Below, piece by piece: positions 51,525-60,819 of a stretch of DNA of 64,000 nt. This DNA comes from Acinetobacter shaoyimingii (GTDB lineage: Bacteria > Pseudomonadota > Gammaproteobacteria > Pseudomonadales > Moraxellaceae). The position numbers and the translations under genes were made by a program. The DNA is taken from the NCBI RefSeq assembly GCF_011578045.1, contig NZ_CP049801.1, positions 1,240,001 through 1,304,000 on the forward strand, written 5' to 3'. How positions within the stretch are numbered: position 1 is the stretch's first letter; every line of letters begins with the position of its first letter. The notes below the pieces were generated by a model that was not told where the DNA came from, searched no databases, and saw only the letters and a list, made by a program, of their open reading frames with translations.

Positions 51525-51983
51525 ATGTATAGAGTTAATCTTAATTTTGAAGAAGGAAAGATTTTACTCAAAGATGAAGATAATAATTTCACAATTTTTT
51601 CCAAAGTCAATGAGTCTGAATTAAAATTAAATTATGATGATTCTACTTGGAACAGAAAAATAAATGCCGATGGTATAGTTTGTTATTTTGTTGATGCTAT
51701 ATATGAAGACAATATTTTCAATATCATCTTTAATTTTGAGGGAGAGATATTGAATTCTATAAAATTTCAATTGTTCGACCGGAAGAACCAAGATTTTGAT
51801 CCATATGATTACGAGAAAAATTTAAGATATTTGTATAAAATTGTTTAAGGTGCTGATTATTTGAAATTTACTGAGGATGAATTTGGGAGAGGAAGAAGTT
51901 ATGTATATATATGGGGAACTATAGTTATACATTACGAAATTAAATCTCTGAATTGTAGTTTTATAGTAAGATTTAAACAATAA
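51525..51983 (+). pseudogene. Immunity-like gene, copy C, with an internal stop
   Basis: The frame MYRVNLNFEEGKILLKDEDN runs 107 codons to a TAA at 51846-51848. In the same phase it then continues GADYLKFTEDEFGRGRSYVY and IWGTIVIHYEIKSLNCSFIV, ending at 51983. The whole would be 152 residues, the same length as copy D, with the same YxWGxI motif. A single base (CAA to TAA) explains the stop. Confidence 0.75.
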
Positions 51984-52013
51984 AGAATTAAGCTGGTATG
52001 TAACAATAAATTT

Positions 52014-52472
52014 ATGATGAATCTTACCTTAGATATAAACAGCGGATCTTTATTGATTAATGATACACCTTTTGATTATCACAATGAAAAAGTGTATTTA
52101 AGAAGTATTAAAGCATTTGGATTTGATTTTTATCAAAAACAAATAGTTGTCAATGGCTTTCATAAATATGGTGGATTTGATATCATTTTTTTTGGAAATA
52201 TATTTTCAGTAGAGTTTGTGTATAAAGATGGTGGTTTATATTCAAACTCTTTTATTTATAATGGACTGAGTGTAGAAGCTGGATTTGGTGCTACAGAATA
52301 TGATCAAAAAATTGACAGATTGAAACTTAGGGAAGACTTTAAAAAAGGGTTAGGAAAGCCCCCTGATAAAAAATTAAAATATCGTGATTTATTTGTTTAT
52401 GATTGGGGTGAAATCAAAATTTCTGTTCCTCATCGAGAATATTATGTATTTATGAATTTTGAATATTATTGA
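52014..52472 (+). CDS. Immunity-like protein, copy D
   Basis: The 152-residue protein has MMNLTLDINSGSLLINDTPF at the start, resembling copies A and C in the first strand, and LFVYDWGEIKISVPHREYYV near the end, with the shared Y-x-W-G-x-I motif. It is intact. It is 30 bases after the decayed copy C and about 2.2 kb from the toxin tip. It may protect against a relative of the toxin carried by another strain, or may be a spare. The start could also be the next codon (52017). Confidence 0.7.
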   Translation: MMNLTLDINSGSLLINDTPFDYHNEKVYLRSIKAFGFDFYQKQIVVNGFHKYGGFDIIFFGNIFSVEFVYKDGGLYSNSFIYNGLSVEAGFGATEYDQKIDRLKLREDFKKGLGKPPDKKLKYRDLFVYDWGEIKISVPHREYYVFMNFEYY

Positions 52473-52561
52473 GTTTAATCTATTTACATTCATATCCTTA
52501 AGCTAACTCAGATATGGATTTAGTAAAAATACATAGCTCAATCAATATAAATTTAAAAAAA

Positions 52562-53983
52562 TCAAATCAACTTAAACGCATCAATTGCTCTTAAACGACT
52601 TTGCTTCAGATCCACAATCGGTTTTGGATAATCCAAAGCCAAATCAGCCTGCTTTGCATACGGCTCATGAATCGTTTTATGATCTAAATGTGCCAATTCA
52701 GGAATCCATTGACGAATATAATCACCTGAAGCATCAAATTTGAGAGATTGACTAATCGGATTAAAAATACGGAAATAGGGCACAGCATCTGTTCCAGTGG
52801 AAGCGCACCACTGCCAACCACCATTATTGGCAGCCAAATCACCATCAATCAGGTTTTGCATAAACCATTGCTCGCCTAAGCGCCAATCGATCAATAAATT
52901 CTTACTCAAAAACATTGCAGTAATCATCCGTACACGATTGTGCATCCAACCTGTGGAAAGCATTTGACGCATTCCTGCATCCACAATGGGGATACCTGTT
53001 TTGCCAAATTTCCATGCATCTAAATCGTCTAAATCTTGTCGCCATTGAATTTTGTCGGTCTGTGGTTTAAATGGGCAATGCTTTGAAACTTGAGGAAAAT
53101 CAAACAAAATATGCTGATAAAACTCACGCCATAACAGCTCATCCAGCCATGTCTGTTGACTTTGATGCTGAATAAGAAAATGTCCAAGTTGCTCACGAAA
53201 TAATGCATGTAAGCACTGACGTATAGAAATAATACCCATGTTTAAATAGGCTGACAGTTGGCTTGTACCTTGAATATTAGGAAAGTCTCGTTGCTCATGA
53301 TAATGCACAAGTCGATTTTCAATAAAATCATCTAACAACTCTAAAGTATGTGCTTCACTCACTTTCCACTTACGTTCTGAAAGTACAGTATCTGGGTAAA
53401 TATCTTCAATTTGGGGAATCACAGTTGAATATGATGTTAATTCTTCTAATTTGATTCGAGCTTGAGGATTGGGTGTATCAAACAAAATAGGCAGTGAAAT
53501 ACTCAGTTGTTCATAACATTTCTTTTTAAAAGCGCCAAAGACCTGATAGGGCAGATTCGATTGATTACGGATTGAACCCAGTGAAAATATGGTTCGGTCA
53601 TGATAAAAATGAACCTGCTTTCCATTGAGATGAAGTTGTTTTTCAACATTTTCATCTCTTAAGCGTTCATTAAAACCAGCTTCTATATTGGCATGCACAT
53701 TCTCAATATTTAATGATTCACATAAACTTGAAATGCACTGCGGAACATCTTGCCAAAGTTGAATCGTTTGAACGATGAGTGGAATATTCAGTTTTTGCAG
53801 TTGGCGTTTTAACGCTTTTAATTGACGTAGATAGAAATCAATTTTGATGGGTGCATCATCATGAAGTTTCCATTGTTCAGGTGATAAAATGACCAGTGCA
53901 ATGGTTTGCCCTGAATTGGTCGCATGCCACAGCGCTGTATGGTCTTCAATGCGTAAATCTTGTCGAAACCAAATCAGTTGCAT
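52562..53983 (-). CDS. phrB: Deoxyribodipyrimidine photolyase
   Basis: This light-driven enzyme repairs cyclobutane pyrimidine dimers with FADH and an antenna cofactor. The protein of about 473 residues has the N-terminal alpha/beta antenna domain (LIWFRQDLRIEDHTALWHAT) and the C-terminal FAD domain with WLDELLWREFYQHILFDFPQ, GIPIVDAGMRQMLSTGWMHN and RVRMITAMFLSKNLLIDWRL, then DAVPYFRIFNPISQS. Three ATG codons in a row start the frame; AAGG fits the third best (53983). It is alone between the rhs island and slyD. Confidence 0.95.
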   Translation of the reverse strand: MQLIWFRQDLRIEDHTALWHATNSGQTIALVILSPEQWKLHDDAPIKIDFYLRQLKALKRQLQKLNIPLIVQTIQLWQDVPQCISSLCESLNIENVHANIEAGFNERLRDENVEKQLHLNGKQVHFYHDRTIFSLGSIRNQSNLPYQVFGAFKKKCYEQLSISLPILFDTPNPQARIKLEELTSYSTVIPQIEDIYPDTVLSERKWKVSEAHTLELLDDFIENRLVHYHEQRDFPNIQGTSQLSAYLNMGIISIRQCLHALFREQLGHFLIQHQSQQTWLDELLWREFYQHILFDFPQVSKHCPFKPQTDKIQWRQDLDDLDAWKFGKTGIPIVDAGMRQMLSTGWMHNRVRMITAMFLSKNLLIDWRLGEQWFMQNLIDGDLAANNGGWQWCASTGTDAVPYFRIFNPISQSLKFDASGDYIRQWIPELAHLDHKTIHEPYAKQADLALDYPKPIVDLKQSRLRAIDAFKLI

Positions 53984-54079
53984 CATCATCCTTACAAATC
54001 AATATTCAAAGATAATTTTCATGATATTGAATGAAATATACGTCCATAAGATTAAAGATGTAATTTTATGAATACATAA

Positions 54080-54107
54080 AAAAGGCAAAGTTTTCACTTT
54101 GCCTTTT
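54080..54107 (-). terminator. Terminator after slyD
   Basis: AAAAGGCAAAG (54080-54090), TTTTCA, CTTTGCCTTTT (54097-54107), with T-rich flanks for the minus strand. Confidence 0.9.
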
Positions 54108-54129
54108 ATTCACTCAAGATCAGTTGATC

Positions 54130-54612
54130 TTAGTGGTGGTGACCGCCTGCACCGTGAACATGACCGTGATCAAGTTCTTCTTGGCTTGCTTCACGAATCT
54201 CTACGATTTCAACGTCAAATGTTAAGTCTTGACCAGCAAGTGGGAAGTTTGCATCAACGATGATGTTGTCGCCTTCAACAGACTTAACAGTCACGATTTG
54301 AACGCCATCTTCAGTTTGCGCTTGGAACTGCATGCCCGCTTCGATGTTTTCAACACCTTGGAACATTTGTTTAGGCACTTCTTGAACTAAGTCAGCGTTG
54401 TATTCGCCGTAACCTTCAGCAGCAGGAACGTTTACAGTGAATTTATCGCCAACAGCTTTGCCTTCTAATGCTTTTTCAAGGCCAGGGATGATGTTACCAG
54501 CACCGTGCAAATATGCTAGTGGTTCACCTTGAGATTGATCGAGAGTTTCACCCTCTGCATTAGTCAATTTATAGTTAAAAGAAACCACAAGGTTATTTGC
54601 AATAACTGTCAT
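54130..54612 (-). CDS. slyD: SlyD-type FKBP peptidyl-prolyl isomerase
   Basis: A 160-residue cytosolic FKBP with the chaperone insertion in the flap: NNLVVSFNYKLTNAEGETLD, then GNIIPGLEKALEGKAVGDKF and VNVPAAEGYGEYNADLVQEV. The C-terminus EEELDHGHVHGAGGHHH-like tail is histidine-rich and may bind nickel or copper, as in SlyD. It acts as a folding helper and possibly in metal delivery. The start gives MTVIANNLVVSF. Confidence 0.93.
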   Translation of the reverse strand: MTVIANNLVVSFNYKLTNAEGETLDQSQGEPLAYLHGAGNIIPGLEKALEGKAVGDKFTVNVPAAEGYGEYNADLVQEVPKQMFQGVENIEAGMQFQAQTEDGVQIVTVKSVEGDNIIVDANFPLAGQDLTFDVEIVEIREASQEELDHGHVHGAGGHHH

Positions 54613-54746
54613 GTTAATGATCCATTCAAAATTTTAAGGGGACATCATAAAGTGAAATACAATTTTTGTAGACTAAAATTAGCAAAAAAAAGCATATATC
54701 CAGTTTTTTGATGATTTTTTCATTAATAAGGGCGAATTGTAAAATT

Positions 54747-56033
54747 TCAATGCAATTTTATCTTCGGCATCAGTTTACGTGTAACAAAATCTTTTGCTGT
54801 CAGTAATCCTGCATGAGTATAACCATAAATCGTAGCCTGATGTAAACGATAAAGCGATACATACATCGACTTTGCGACGAAACCTTGTACGTTCACTGAA
54901 CCTAAAAGCTCTCCAACCGCTTTATTTTCACTGAGTGAAACCAGTGATCCTTTATCAGAGAATACAAACATCGGTTGCTGTTTGCCTTGTATACGATATT
55001 TCATCGCTTCAGCTAAAAATGCAGCCTCTTGACTTGCCACTTGCGCACGAGGACCAAGTGCAGCTTCACGTGCATCCAAAATACAATGCGCACAATCACC
55101 AAAGGCAAAGACATTCGGATCAGATTTGGTTTGTAGCGTCGCATAGACTTCAAGACGTCCCATACGATCTTTCGCAAAGCCTTCTAAGTTTTGAATGACT
55201 TTCGGCGTTTTAATTCCTGCTGCCCAAACTTTCAGTTCTGCTTGAATGCGTGTGCCATCATTGAAGTAAATAAAATCGGCATCAACTTTTTCAACACGTT
55301 TTGATGTTAGGACATCTACATCCATTTTCTTCAGTTGTTTTTCACTATGTTCAGCCATACTTTCAGACAGGGCAGGCAGAATTCGATCTGCGCCTTCAAT
55401 CAGGGTAATTTTGACATTTTGAGGTTGGATTTTATTTAAACCATATTTATAAAAGTTTTGTTTTGCTTGAACGAGTTCAGCTGAAAGTTCAACACCCGTT
55501 GCACCTGCACCAATAATACCTATATGAAGTTCACGGTCAGTATTGTTATTTTGCGCATCTAAATACAAGTGCAATAAATCTTGCTGGAAAATATCCGCTT
55601 GTTCACGGCTATCAAGCAAATGACAGTACTCTTTGACACCTGGCGTCCCAAAATCATTAGACACAGAACCAACAGCTAAAATGAGCGTGTCATAACTGAG
55701 TTCAAATTCATCTGACTGGTTGCCGTATTTAGAATGTTGGGTTTTACTGAGTTGAATGGTTTTCGCTTCACGATTTAGACCTTCGAAACGCCCCAAAACA
55801 AACTCATAATGATGTTTGGCTGCATGCGCATAATAATTGGTTTCTTCATCATTGGGATTCATGGTGCCTGCAGCAATTTCATGCAATAAGGGCTTCCAAA
55901 TATGAGTGAGATTTTGATCGACTAAGGTGATTTTCGCTTTTTTTGATTTACCTAAGTTATCACCCAATTGTGTCACCAGTTCTAAACCACCAGCACCACC
56001 ACCAACCACGACAATATGATGAAGATTTGACAT
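54747..56033 (-). CDS. ndh: Type II NADH dehydrogenase
   Basis: The 428-residue peripheral membrane flavoprotein transfers electrons from NADH to quinone without pumping protons. It has an N-terminal FAD motif VVVGGGAGGLELVTQLGD, LPLLHEIAAG-like PLLHEIAAGTMNPNDEETNY, the NADH motif IGIIGAGATGVELSAELVQA and the second FAD segment NVFAFGDCAHC. The CxxC-like CAHC after the FAD aspartate is common in NDH-2. The C-terminal amphipathic part (MYVSLYRLHQATIYGYTHAG) should attach it to the membrane. It stands alone. Confidence 0.92.
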   Translation of the reverse strand: MSNLHHIVVVGGGAGGLELVTQLGDNLGKSKKAKITLVDQNLTHIWKPLLHEIAAGTMNPNDEETNYYAHAAKHHYEFVLGRFEGLNREAKTIQLSKTQHSKYGNQSDEFELSYDTLILAVGSVSNDFGTPGVKEYCHLLDSREQADIFQQDLLHLYLDAQNNNTDRELHIGIIGAGATGVELSAELVQAKQNFYKYGLNKIQPQNVKITLIEGADRILPALSESMAEHSEKQLKKMDVDVLTSKRVEKVDADFIYFNDGTRIQAELKVWAAGIKTPKVIQNLEGFAKDRMGRLEVYATLQTKSDPNVFAFGDCAHCILDAREAALGPRAQVASQEAAFLAEAMKYRIQGKQQPMFVFSDKGSLVSLSENKAVGELLGSVNVQGFVAKSMYVSLYRLHQATIYGYTHAGLLTAKDFVTRKLMPKIKLH

Positions 56034-56192
56034 CTTTAAACCTTATTTTTTGTTGTAAATATAAAACCCTACTAATATGCACGGAATTGAATTAAAAAGA
56101 AGCAAAAAAATTGTAATGTTTATTTAAAAATCAAAGACCTAATTTTTGTATGACTTTTAATATTATAAGGACTTCACACTTCATTCTTAAAA

Positions 56193-56216
56193 AAGCCCTT
56201 CTTAATAGAAGGGCTT
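56193..56216 (-). terminator. Terminator of the OmpA-like lipoprotein gene
   Basis: AAGCCCTTCT (56193-56202), TAAT, AGAAGGGCTT (56207-56216); the T-tract is on the minus strand. Confidence 0.9.
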
Positions 56217-56261
56217 AATTTGCTGAACACTCGAACATGAATAGAGAACATGAATAGTGGA

Positions 56262-57275
56262 TTAATTAATTTTGATCAGCTCAACGCGACGGTTTTGTGC
56301 TTTGCCATCCTCAGTATCATTACTTGCTACTGGCTGATTTTGACCAAAACCTTTGGCCTGTAAACGATCTGCAGGAATGCTCTTTTCAATTAAAGCAGCA
56401 CGAACAGATTGTGCACGTTTTTCTGACAGTTTTAGGTTGTTTTGTGCATTGCCTGTATTGTCAGTATGACCATGAATTTCAATTTTAAGATCTTTGTTGT
56501 CATGCAAAAGTTTAGAAATTTCATCAATCACGCTTTGACTAGATGCTTCAATCTTTGCATCATTGACTGCAAAATTGATATGTACCGTTGCTTTACCAGT
56601 ATCTGCAATACTTTTGGCTAAGTCTTTCGAGTTCGTAGATGCTGACGTGCTTGAAGGTACAATCGCTTGAGTTTCGATATCAAATGGTTTGACTTCCATC
56701 ACTGCGATGGCTGGACCATTCAAACCCAATTGAATCACATAGTTTTTACCATCTTTGGTTTTAAAACCATATGTATGTGTTGGAAGGCCAATATTGGTAA
56801 AGCTCTTCTCTACATAGTCAGGAATTACTTCATAAAGTTTGTATTCCACTTCTTGATCATTTAGTTTTTTCGCACCTAACTTTTGCATTTGCTCCTGAAA
56901 GCTACGAATCATTAAAGTATCAGAAAACTTGGTTTCGCTATTTTGTGTGGTAATACCAAAAGTATACAGTTTGCCTTCTAGTGCCGTCGGTTTACCATTT
57001 ATGCCAAAGTAGAATTTTTCGAACTCAATGGTTTCTTCATCTTGAGCCTTATACATGGTGGGTAGTTGTATAAAAGGATAAGCTGATGAGTCAACTGCAA
57101 TGGTCGGAAGTGTATCAACTTTAAATTCCGTCGTATCGATTTCTTCAACGGCGGGTTGACTCGCCACAACAGCCTCAGAACTTGTATGTGTATCTACAGG
57201 AGCTGGTTTTTCTTTGGCGCAAGAAATCAGACAAAAAGAACTTAAGCTTAAAATAAGAAGCGATTTAATTTTCAT
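56262..57275 (-). CDS. OmpA-family lipoprotein with C-terminal peptidoglycan-binding domain
   Basis: The 337-residue protein has a lipoprotein signal (LILSLSSFCLISC), an N-terminal region of about 190 residues without recognised domain, and a C-terminal OmpA-like domain from about residue 225 (VHINFAVNDAKIEASSQSVI), EIHGHTDNTGNAQNNLKLSE, KRAQSVRAALIEKSIPADRL and AKGFGQNQPVASNDTEDGKA with NRRVELIK. The HTDNTG and RVEL residues bind diaminopimelate in the cell wall. It should tether the outer membrane or another anchor to peptidoglycan. It has its own promoter region and terminator. Confidence 0.9.
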   Translation of the reverse strand: MKIKSLLILSLSSFCLISCAKEKPAPVDTHTSSEAVVASQPAVEEIDTTEFKVDTLPTIAVDSSAYPFIQLPTMYKAQDEETIEFEKFYFGINGKPTALEGKLYTFGITTQNSETKFSDTLMIRSFQEQMQKLGAKKLNDQEVEYKLYEVIPDYVEKSFTNIGLPTHTYGFKTKDGKNYVIQLGLNGPAIAVMEVKPFDIETQAIVPSSTSASTNSKDLAKSIADTGKATVHINFAVNDAKIEASSQSVIDEISKLLHDNKDLKIEIHGHTDNTGNAQNNLKLSEKRAQSVRAALIEKSIPADRLQAKGFGQNQPVASNDTEDGKAQNRRVELIKIN

Positions 57276-57505
57276 ATGCTGAACCGTTATTAGTATGAAT
57301 AGATTATGTGATGAATTATGTAGAAAGTATAAAAAATAAGCCTGAGGTAAAAGGTATATAATTGGTAAAATTTTTGAATAGACTGAGTCTTGTAGCTCAT
57401 GATTCAGCCAATCAAGCCAAGCAATGTTTTATAGAATTATTGAACAGGAATATTGAATAGAATTATTCAACAAAATTATGCAACGAGATAATTTATACAT
57501 ATAAA

Positions 57506-57532
57506 AAAGGAGATCATTGAATGATCTCCTTT
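57506..57532 (-). terminator. Terminator after dacC
   Basis: AAAGGAGATCAT (57506-57517), TGA, ATGATCTCCTTT (57521-57532), with a T-rich flank on the minus strand. Confidence 0.92.
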
Positions 57533-57573
57533 CTGATTGAATCAAACGTTAATTGTTTTGATTGCCATCTAAA

Positions 57574-58881
57574 TTAAAGCGGATAGGTTTTAGCTTGTTC
57601 GCTATGGCTTGAGCTAAAAGGGATTAGATTTTTAAACCATGAAATCAAACGCTCAAACCAACTTGCTTCTTCAATATCGACATCATCTTGAATGGTTAAG
57701 GTTTGAATCAATTGGTTGTTTTGGTAAACATTCACTTTTGCCAATTGAATCATTTGTTTCATTGGTGCTGTGAGTGATTGTGTACTTAACTCTACATCCA
57801 TACGTGTTTGTGTCTGTTGCAGAGGCTCAACATAAGTGGTTAAACCATAAGCATCCACTTGAGCAACACGTTGCAGTGCATTGTCAAATTTTGTCAGATC
57901 GATAATTGCATTTGGTGCATATAATGATGTGGTAATGATTTGTGGCTTTTTGGCTTCAACCTTGAACATTTTCAATGTTGATTTCACCACAGGAAGCTCT
58001 GCAATGAGTTGCTTGTCTTTAATGGCGATTTCATCACGCGTGTAGTTATAGGCGACATTTAATAATTTATGTGCCATTTCAGCCCGTTTTAAACCACTTT
58101 TTGCACCTAGCACCACCACAATCAAACGTCGATTGGGTACATCCATGCTATTGCTTGGTCGAGCAGCGGTCAGTGCCAAGTTAAAACCAGCAGCACGGGT
58201 GAAACCTGTCTTTAAACCATCCACTGAGCTGTCTTGTTTCAGCAAAATATTGGTGGCACGGTGAAAGCGTTGGTTATAGACAAAGCTTTGCTGTTTTGAG
58301 TAATTCAGATAATCAGGGGTTTGTTTGACCAAAGCTTGACCCAGTAAGGCTAAATCATGAGCTGTAGAATAATGATCATCCATAGTAATGCCAGGGGGGT
58401 TAGCAAAATGCGTATCTTTCATGCCCAAGGCTTGTGCTTCTTTGTTCATACGCGCAACAAATGCTGGCACAGTTCCAGAAATCCGTTCAGCCAATGTCAC
58501 CGCAGCATCATTGGCAGACATCACCACTAAACCTGCCAAAAGCTGATCAATACTAATTTGTTCACCCGGTTTTAGGTACATTTGAGACTCATCCCATTGC
58601 ACCATATTCACCACTGGAGTCGCTGTTAAAATTTCATTTTTGTTTAAATGCCCAGCTTGAATTTCTTTCAATGTGATATACGCCACCATCATTTTTGTTA
58701 ACGATGCAGGAGCACGTTGAACGTGGCTATTGCTTTCAGCAATGACTTGACCAGACTGTGGATCTAAAATGGTAAAAGCTTCAGCTTCTACAGTCATCGG
58801 ATCGATATTGAGCAGAGCAGCATTCACAAGTGTGGAACAAAAAATGCTGAGACAGAGTATAACTAACGTGAAGATTTTCAA
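57574..58881 (-). CDS. dacC: D-alanyl-D-alanine carboxypeptidase (PBP5/6 type)
   Basis: This periplasmic enzyme trims the terminal D-alanine of pentapeptides. The 435-residue protein has a signal peptide (FTLVILCLSIFCSTLVNA), SxxK in APASLTKMMVAYITLKEIQA near residue 52, SAN in VVMSANDAAVTLAERISG near 115, KTG in DGLKTGFTRAAGFNLALTAA near 218, and a C-terminal PBP5_C beta domain with a final amphipathic helix (WFERLISWFKNLIPF) that anchors it to the inner membrane. The start is a TTG at 58881 with AAGGA seven bases upstream, giving the normal signal peptide; a GTG 33 bases earlier has no ribosome site. Confidence 0.92.
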   Translation of the reverse strand: MKIFTLVILCLSIFCSTLVNAALLNIDPMTVEAEAFTILDPQSGQVIAESNSHVQRAPASLTKMMVAYITLKEIQAGHLNKNEILTATPVVNMVQWDESQMYLKPGEQISIDQLLAGLVVMSANDAAVTLAERISGTVPAFVARMNKEAQALGMKDTHFANPPGITMDDHYSTAHDLALLGQALVKQTPDYLNYSKQQSFVYNQRFHRATNILLKQDSSVDGLKTGFTRAAGFNLALTAARPSNSMDVPNRRLIVVVLGAKSGLKRAEMAHKLLNVAYNYTRDEIAIKDKQLIAELPVVKSTLKMFKVEAKKPQIITTSLYAPNAIIDLTKFDNALQRVAQVDAYGLTTYVEPLQQTQTRMDVELSTQSLTAPMKQMIQLAKVNVYQNNQLIQTLTIQDDVDIEEASWFERLISWFKNLIPFSSSHSEQAKTYPL

Positions 58882-59059
58882 CGAGGGTTCCTTAACAAGC
58901 CGATCCGATGGCACAACCTACAAAATATACCGCATGCTATGCTTTTTTTTTTCATCTCGCTAGTGAGATTTGCTGAGAATTGATACTAACAGCGCATCAA
59001 TTTATAAAAAAGTGCTAATCTAAGTACAAATCATCTCGTTAGTATTTTTACCACATATT

Positions 59060-60763
59060 ATGTTGCATTATCAGATTGAATTTGACGATTACCGTCAGCA
59101 CCTTATACACGTCACAGTCCGCTTTGTCGCACAACCGACCCAAGTTCTTTCATTACCGACGTGGATACCGGGTAGCTATCTTATTCGTGAATTTTCCAAA
59201 CATATTGAAAATGTCCGTGCATATGATGAAGATGGCCGTTTGTTACAAATTCGCAAAAATGAAAAAAATAAATGGCAGCTATTCAATACTGACTTTGAAC
59301 TGATGACCGTCGAATATGATGTATATGCTTATGATTTATCAGTTCGAGGTGCTTACGTCGATCAAACCCGTTTATATGTCAATCCAGCCTGTGCTTGTTT
59401 AGGTCTAGAAGGTCATGAAGAAAGCCCGATTGAAGTTGAATTGTTCCTTCCAGATGAGTTGAAACATTTTCAATTGGCGACTGGAATGACTGCAAAAAGC
59501 TTGGTGAAAGGGCGTTATACCTTAAAAGCAAAAAACTATGCTGAATTGATTGATGCGCCATTTGAGCTTGCCGAACAAACACGTTTTAGCTTTGAAGCGA
59601 ATGGCATTCCGCATGAATTTGTGGTGTCAGGCAAACATGCGATGAACGAACAGCGCATGAAGCAAGATATTGAAAAAATCTGTGCGACCGAAATTTCAAT
59701 GTTTGGCACAGCGCCATTTGAAAACTATACCTTTATGACCATGGCGACAGGGAATAGCTATGGTGGTTTGGAACATCCAAACAGCACAAGTTTAATTACG
59801 CCACGTGATGACTTGCCTAAAGCCAATGAACCTGAAGAGCCTTCAGCGGATTATCAACGTTTCTTAGGTTTATGTAGCCACGAATATTTCCATTCATGGC
59901 TGGTGAAATTCATTCGTCCAGAAAACTTCGTCAATTATGATTTGAATAAAGAAGGCTATACCTCTTTATTGTGGATTTTTGAAGGATTTACATCGTACTA
60001 CGATGATTTGATTTTGCTCCGTAGTGGTGTGATCAATCAATACAGCTATTTAAAATTACTCAAAGCACAGATTGACCGTTATTTGCAAAACCCTGGACGT
60101 GCGATTCAAACGGTTGCAGAGTCTAGTTTTGATGCTTGGGTGAAATTCTACCGCCAAGATGAAAACTCAAATAATGCAGGTACAAGTTACTATAACAAGG
60201 GTTGTTTAGTGGCATTGTGCTTGGACTTAGGTCTTCGTCTACGTGGGTCTAGTCTGGATGCCTTGATGCGTAAATTGTATGAAAATGCGCAAAATGGTAT
60301 TCAGGTCAATGAACGCACGATTTTTGAATTATGTGAGGAATTGACGGGTGATAGTTGGCTTGAACAGATTAATCATTTGATCAATACCACAGATGAGTTG
60401 CCACTCGATCAATTATTGCCAGAGTTTGGTCTTGGTTATGTTTTGAAAAATGACAAATCTTTGCCATTTGGTTTAAAGGTTACAGATAAACCTGAAGGTG
60501 TATTGGTACAAAGCGCTCGTCGTGATGGCGCAGGTGCTCAAGCGGGGCTTTCTGCGCATGATGTCATTATTGCAATCGATGGTTTAAAAGCGACTTCAAA
60601 ACTTGTTGAAAAGTATGCCAAGTTGCAGGATAGTTTCACAGTACTTGCTTTCCGCCGTGATGAATTGATGCAGTTTGAAGTGAATGCTTCTGGTGCTGAT
60701 TTGGCTGAAGTTGATTTGAAAGTTGAAGATCAAGTTAAAGTTGAAAAATGGCTTAAAGTTTAA
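59060..60763 (+). CDS. M61 glycyl-aminopeptidase-like metalloprotease with PDZ domain
   Basis: The 567-residue protein belongs to the peptidase M61 family. It has the N-terminal beta domain (LSLPTWIPGSYLIREFSKHI), the zinc motif HEYFHSW near residue 276 and the glutamate ligand further on in WIFEGFTSYYDDLILLRSG, then a PDZ domain from about residue 460 (PEGVLVQSARRDGAGAQAGL, SAHDVIIAIDGLKATS). There is no signal peptide, so it is cytosolic or anchored otherwise. The substrate is unknown. It is divergent from dacC. Confidence 0.92.
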   Translation: MLHYQIEFDDYRQHLIHVTVRFVAQPTQVLSLPTWIPGSYLIREFSKHIENVRAYDEDGRLLQIRKNEKNKWQLFNTDFELMTVEYDVYAYDLSVRGAYVDQTRLYVNPACACLGLEGHEESPIEVELFLPDELKHFQLATGMTAKSLVKGRYTLKAKNYAELIDAPFELAEQTRFSFEANGIPHEFVVSGKHAMNEQRMKQDIEKICATEISMFGTAPFENYTFMTMATGNSYGGLEHPNSTSLITPRDDLPKANEPEEPSADYQRFLGLCSHEYFHSWLVKFIRPENFVNYDLNKEGYTSLLWIFEGFTSYYDDLILLRSGVINQYSYLKLLKAQIDRYLQNPGRAIQTVAESSFDAWVKFYRQDENSNNAGTSYYNKGCLVALCLDLGLRLRGSSLDALMRKLYENAQNGIQVNERTIFELCEELTGDSWLEQINHLINTTDELPLDQLLPEFGLGYVLKNDKSLPFGLKVTDKPEGVLVQSARRDGAGAQAGLSAHDVIIAIDGLKATSKLVEKYAKLQDSFTVLAFRRDELMQFEVNASGADLAEVDLKVEDQVKVEKWLKV

Positions 60764-60788
60764 TTTGCTGAGCATTAAAAAATCATGT

Positions 60789-60815
60789 AAAACCCATACT
60801 TAGGTATGGGTTTTT
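60789..60815 (+). terminator. Terminator after the M61 gene
   Basis: AACCCATAC (60791-60799), TTAG, GTATGGGTT (60804-60812), then TTT; it lies between two convergent genes. Confidence 0.88.
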
Positions 60816-60819
60816 ACTA

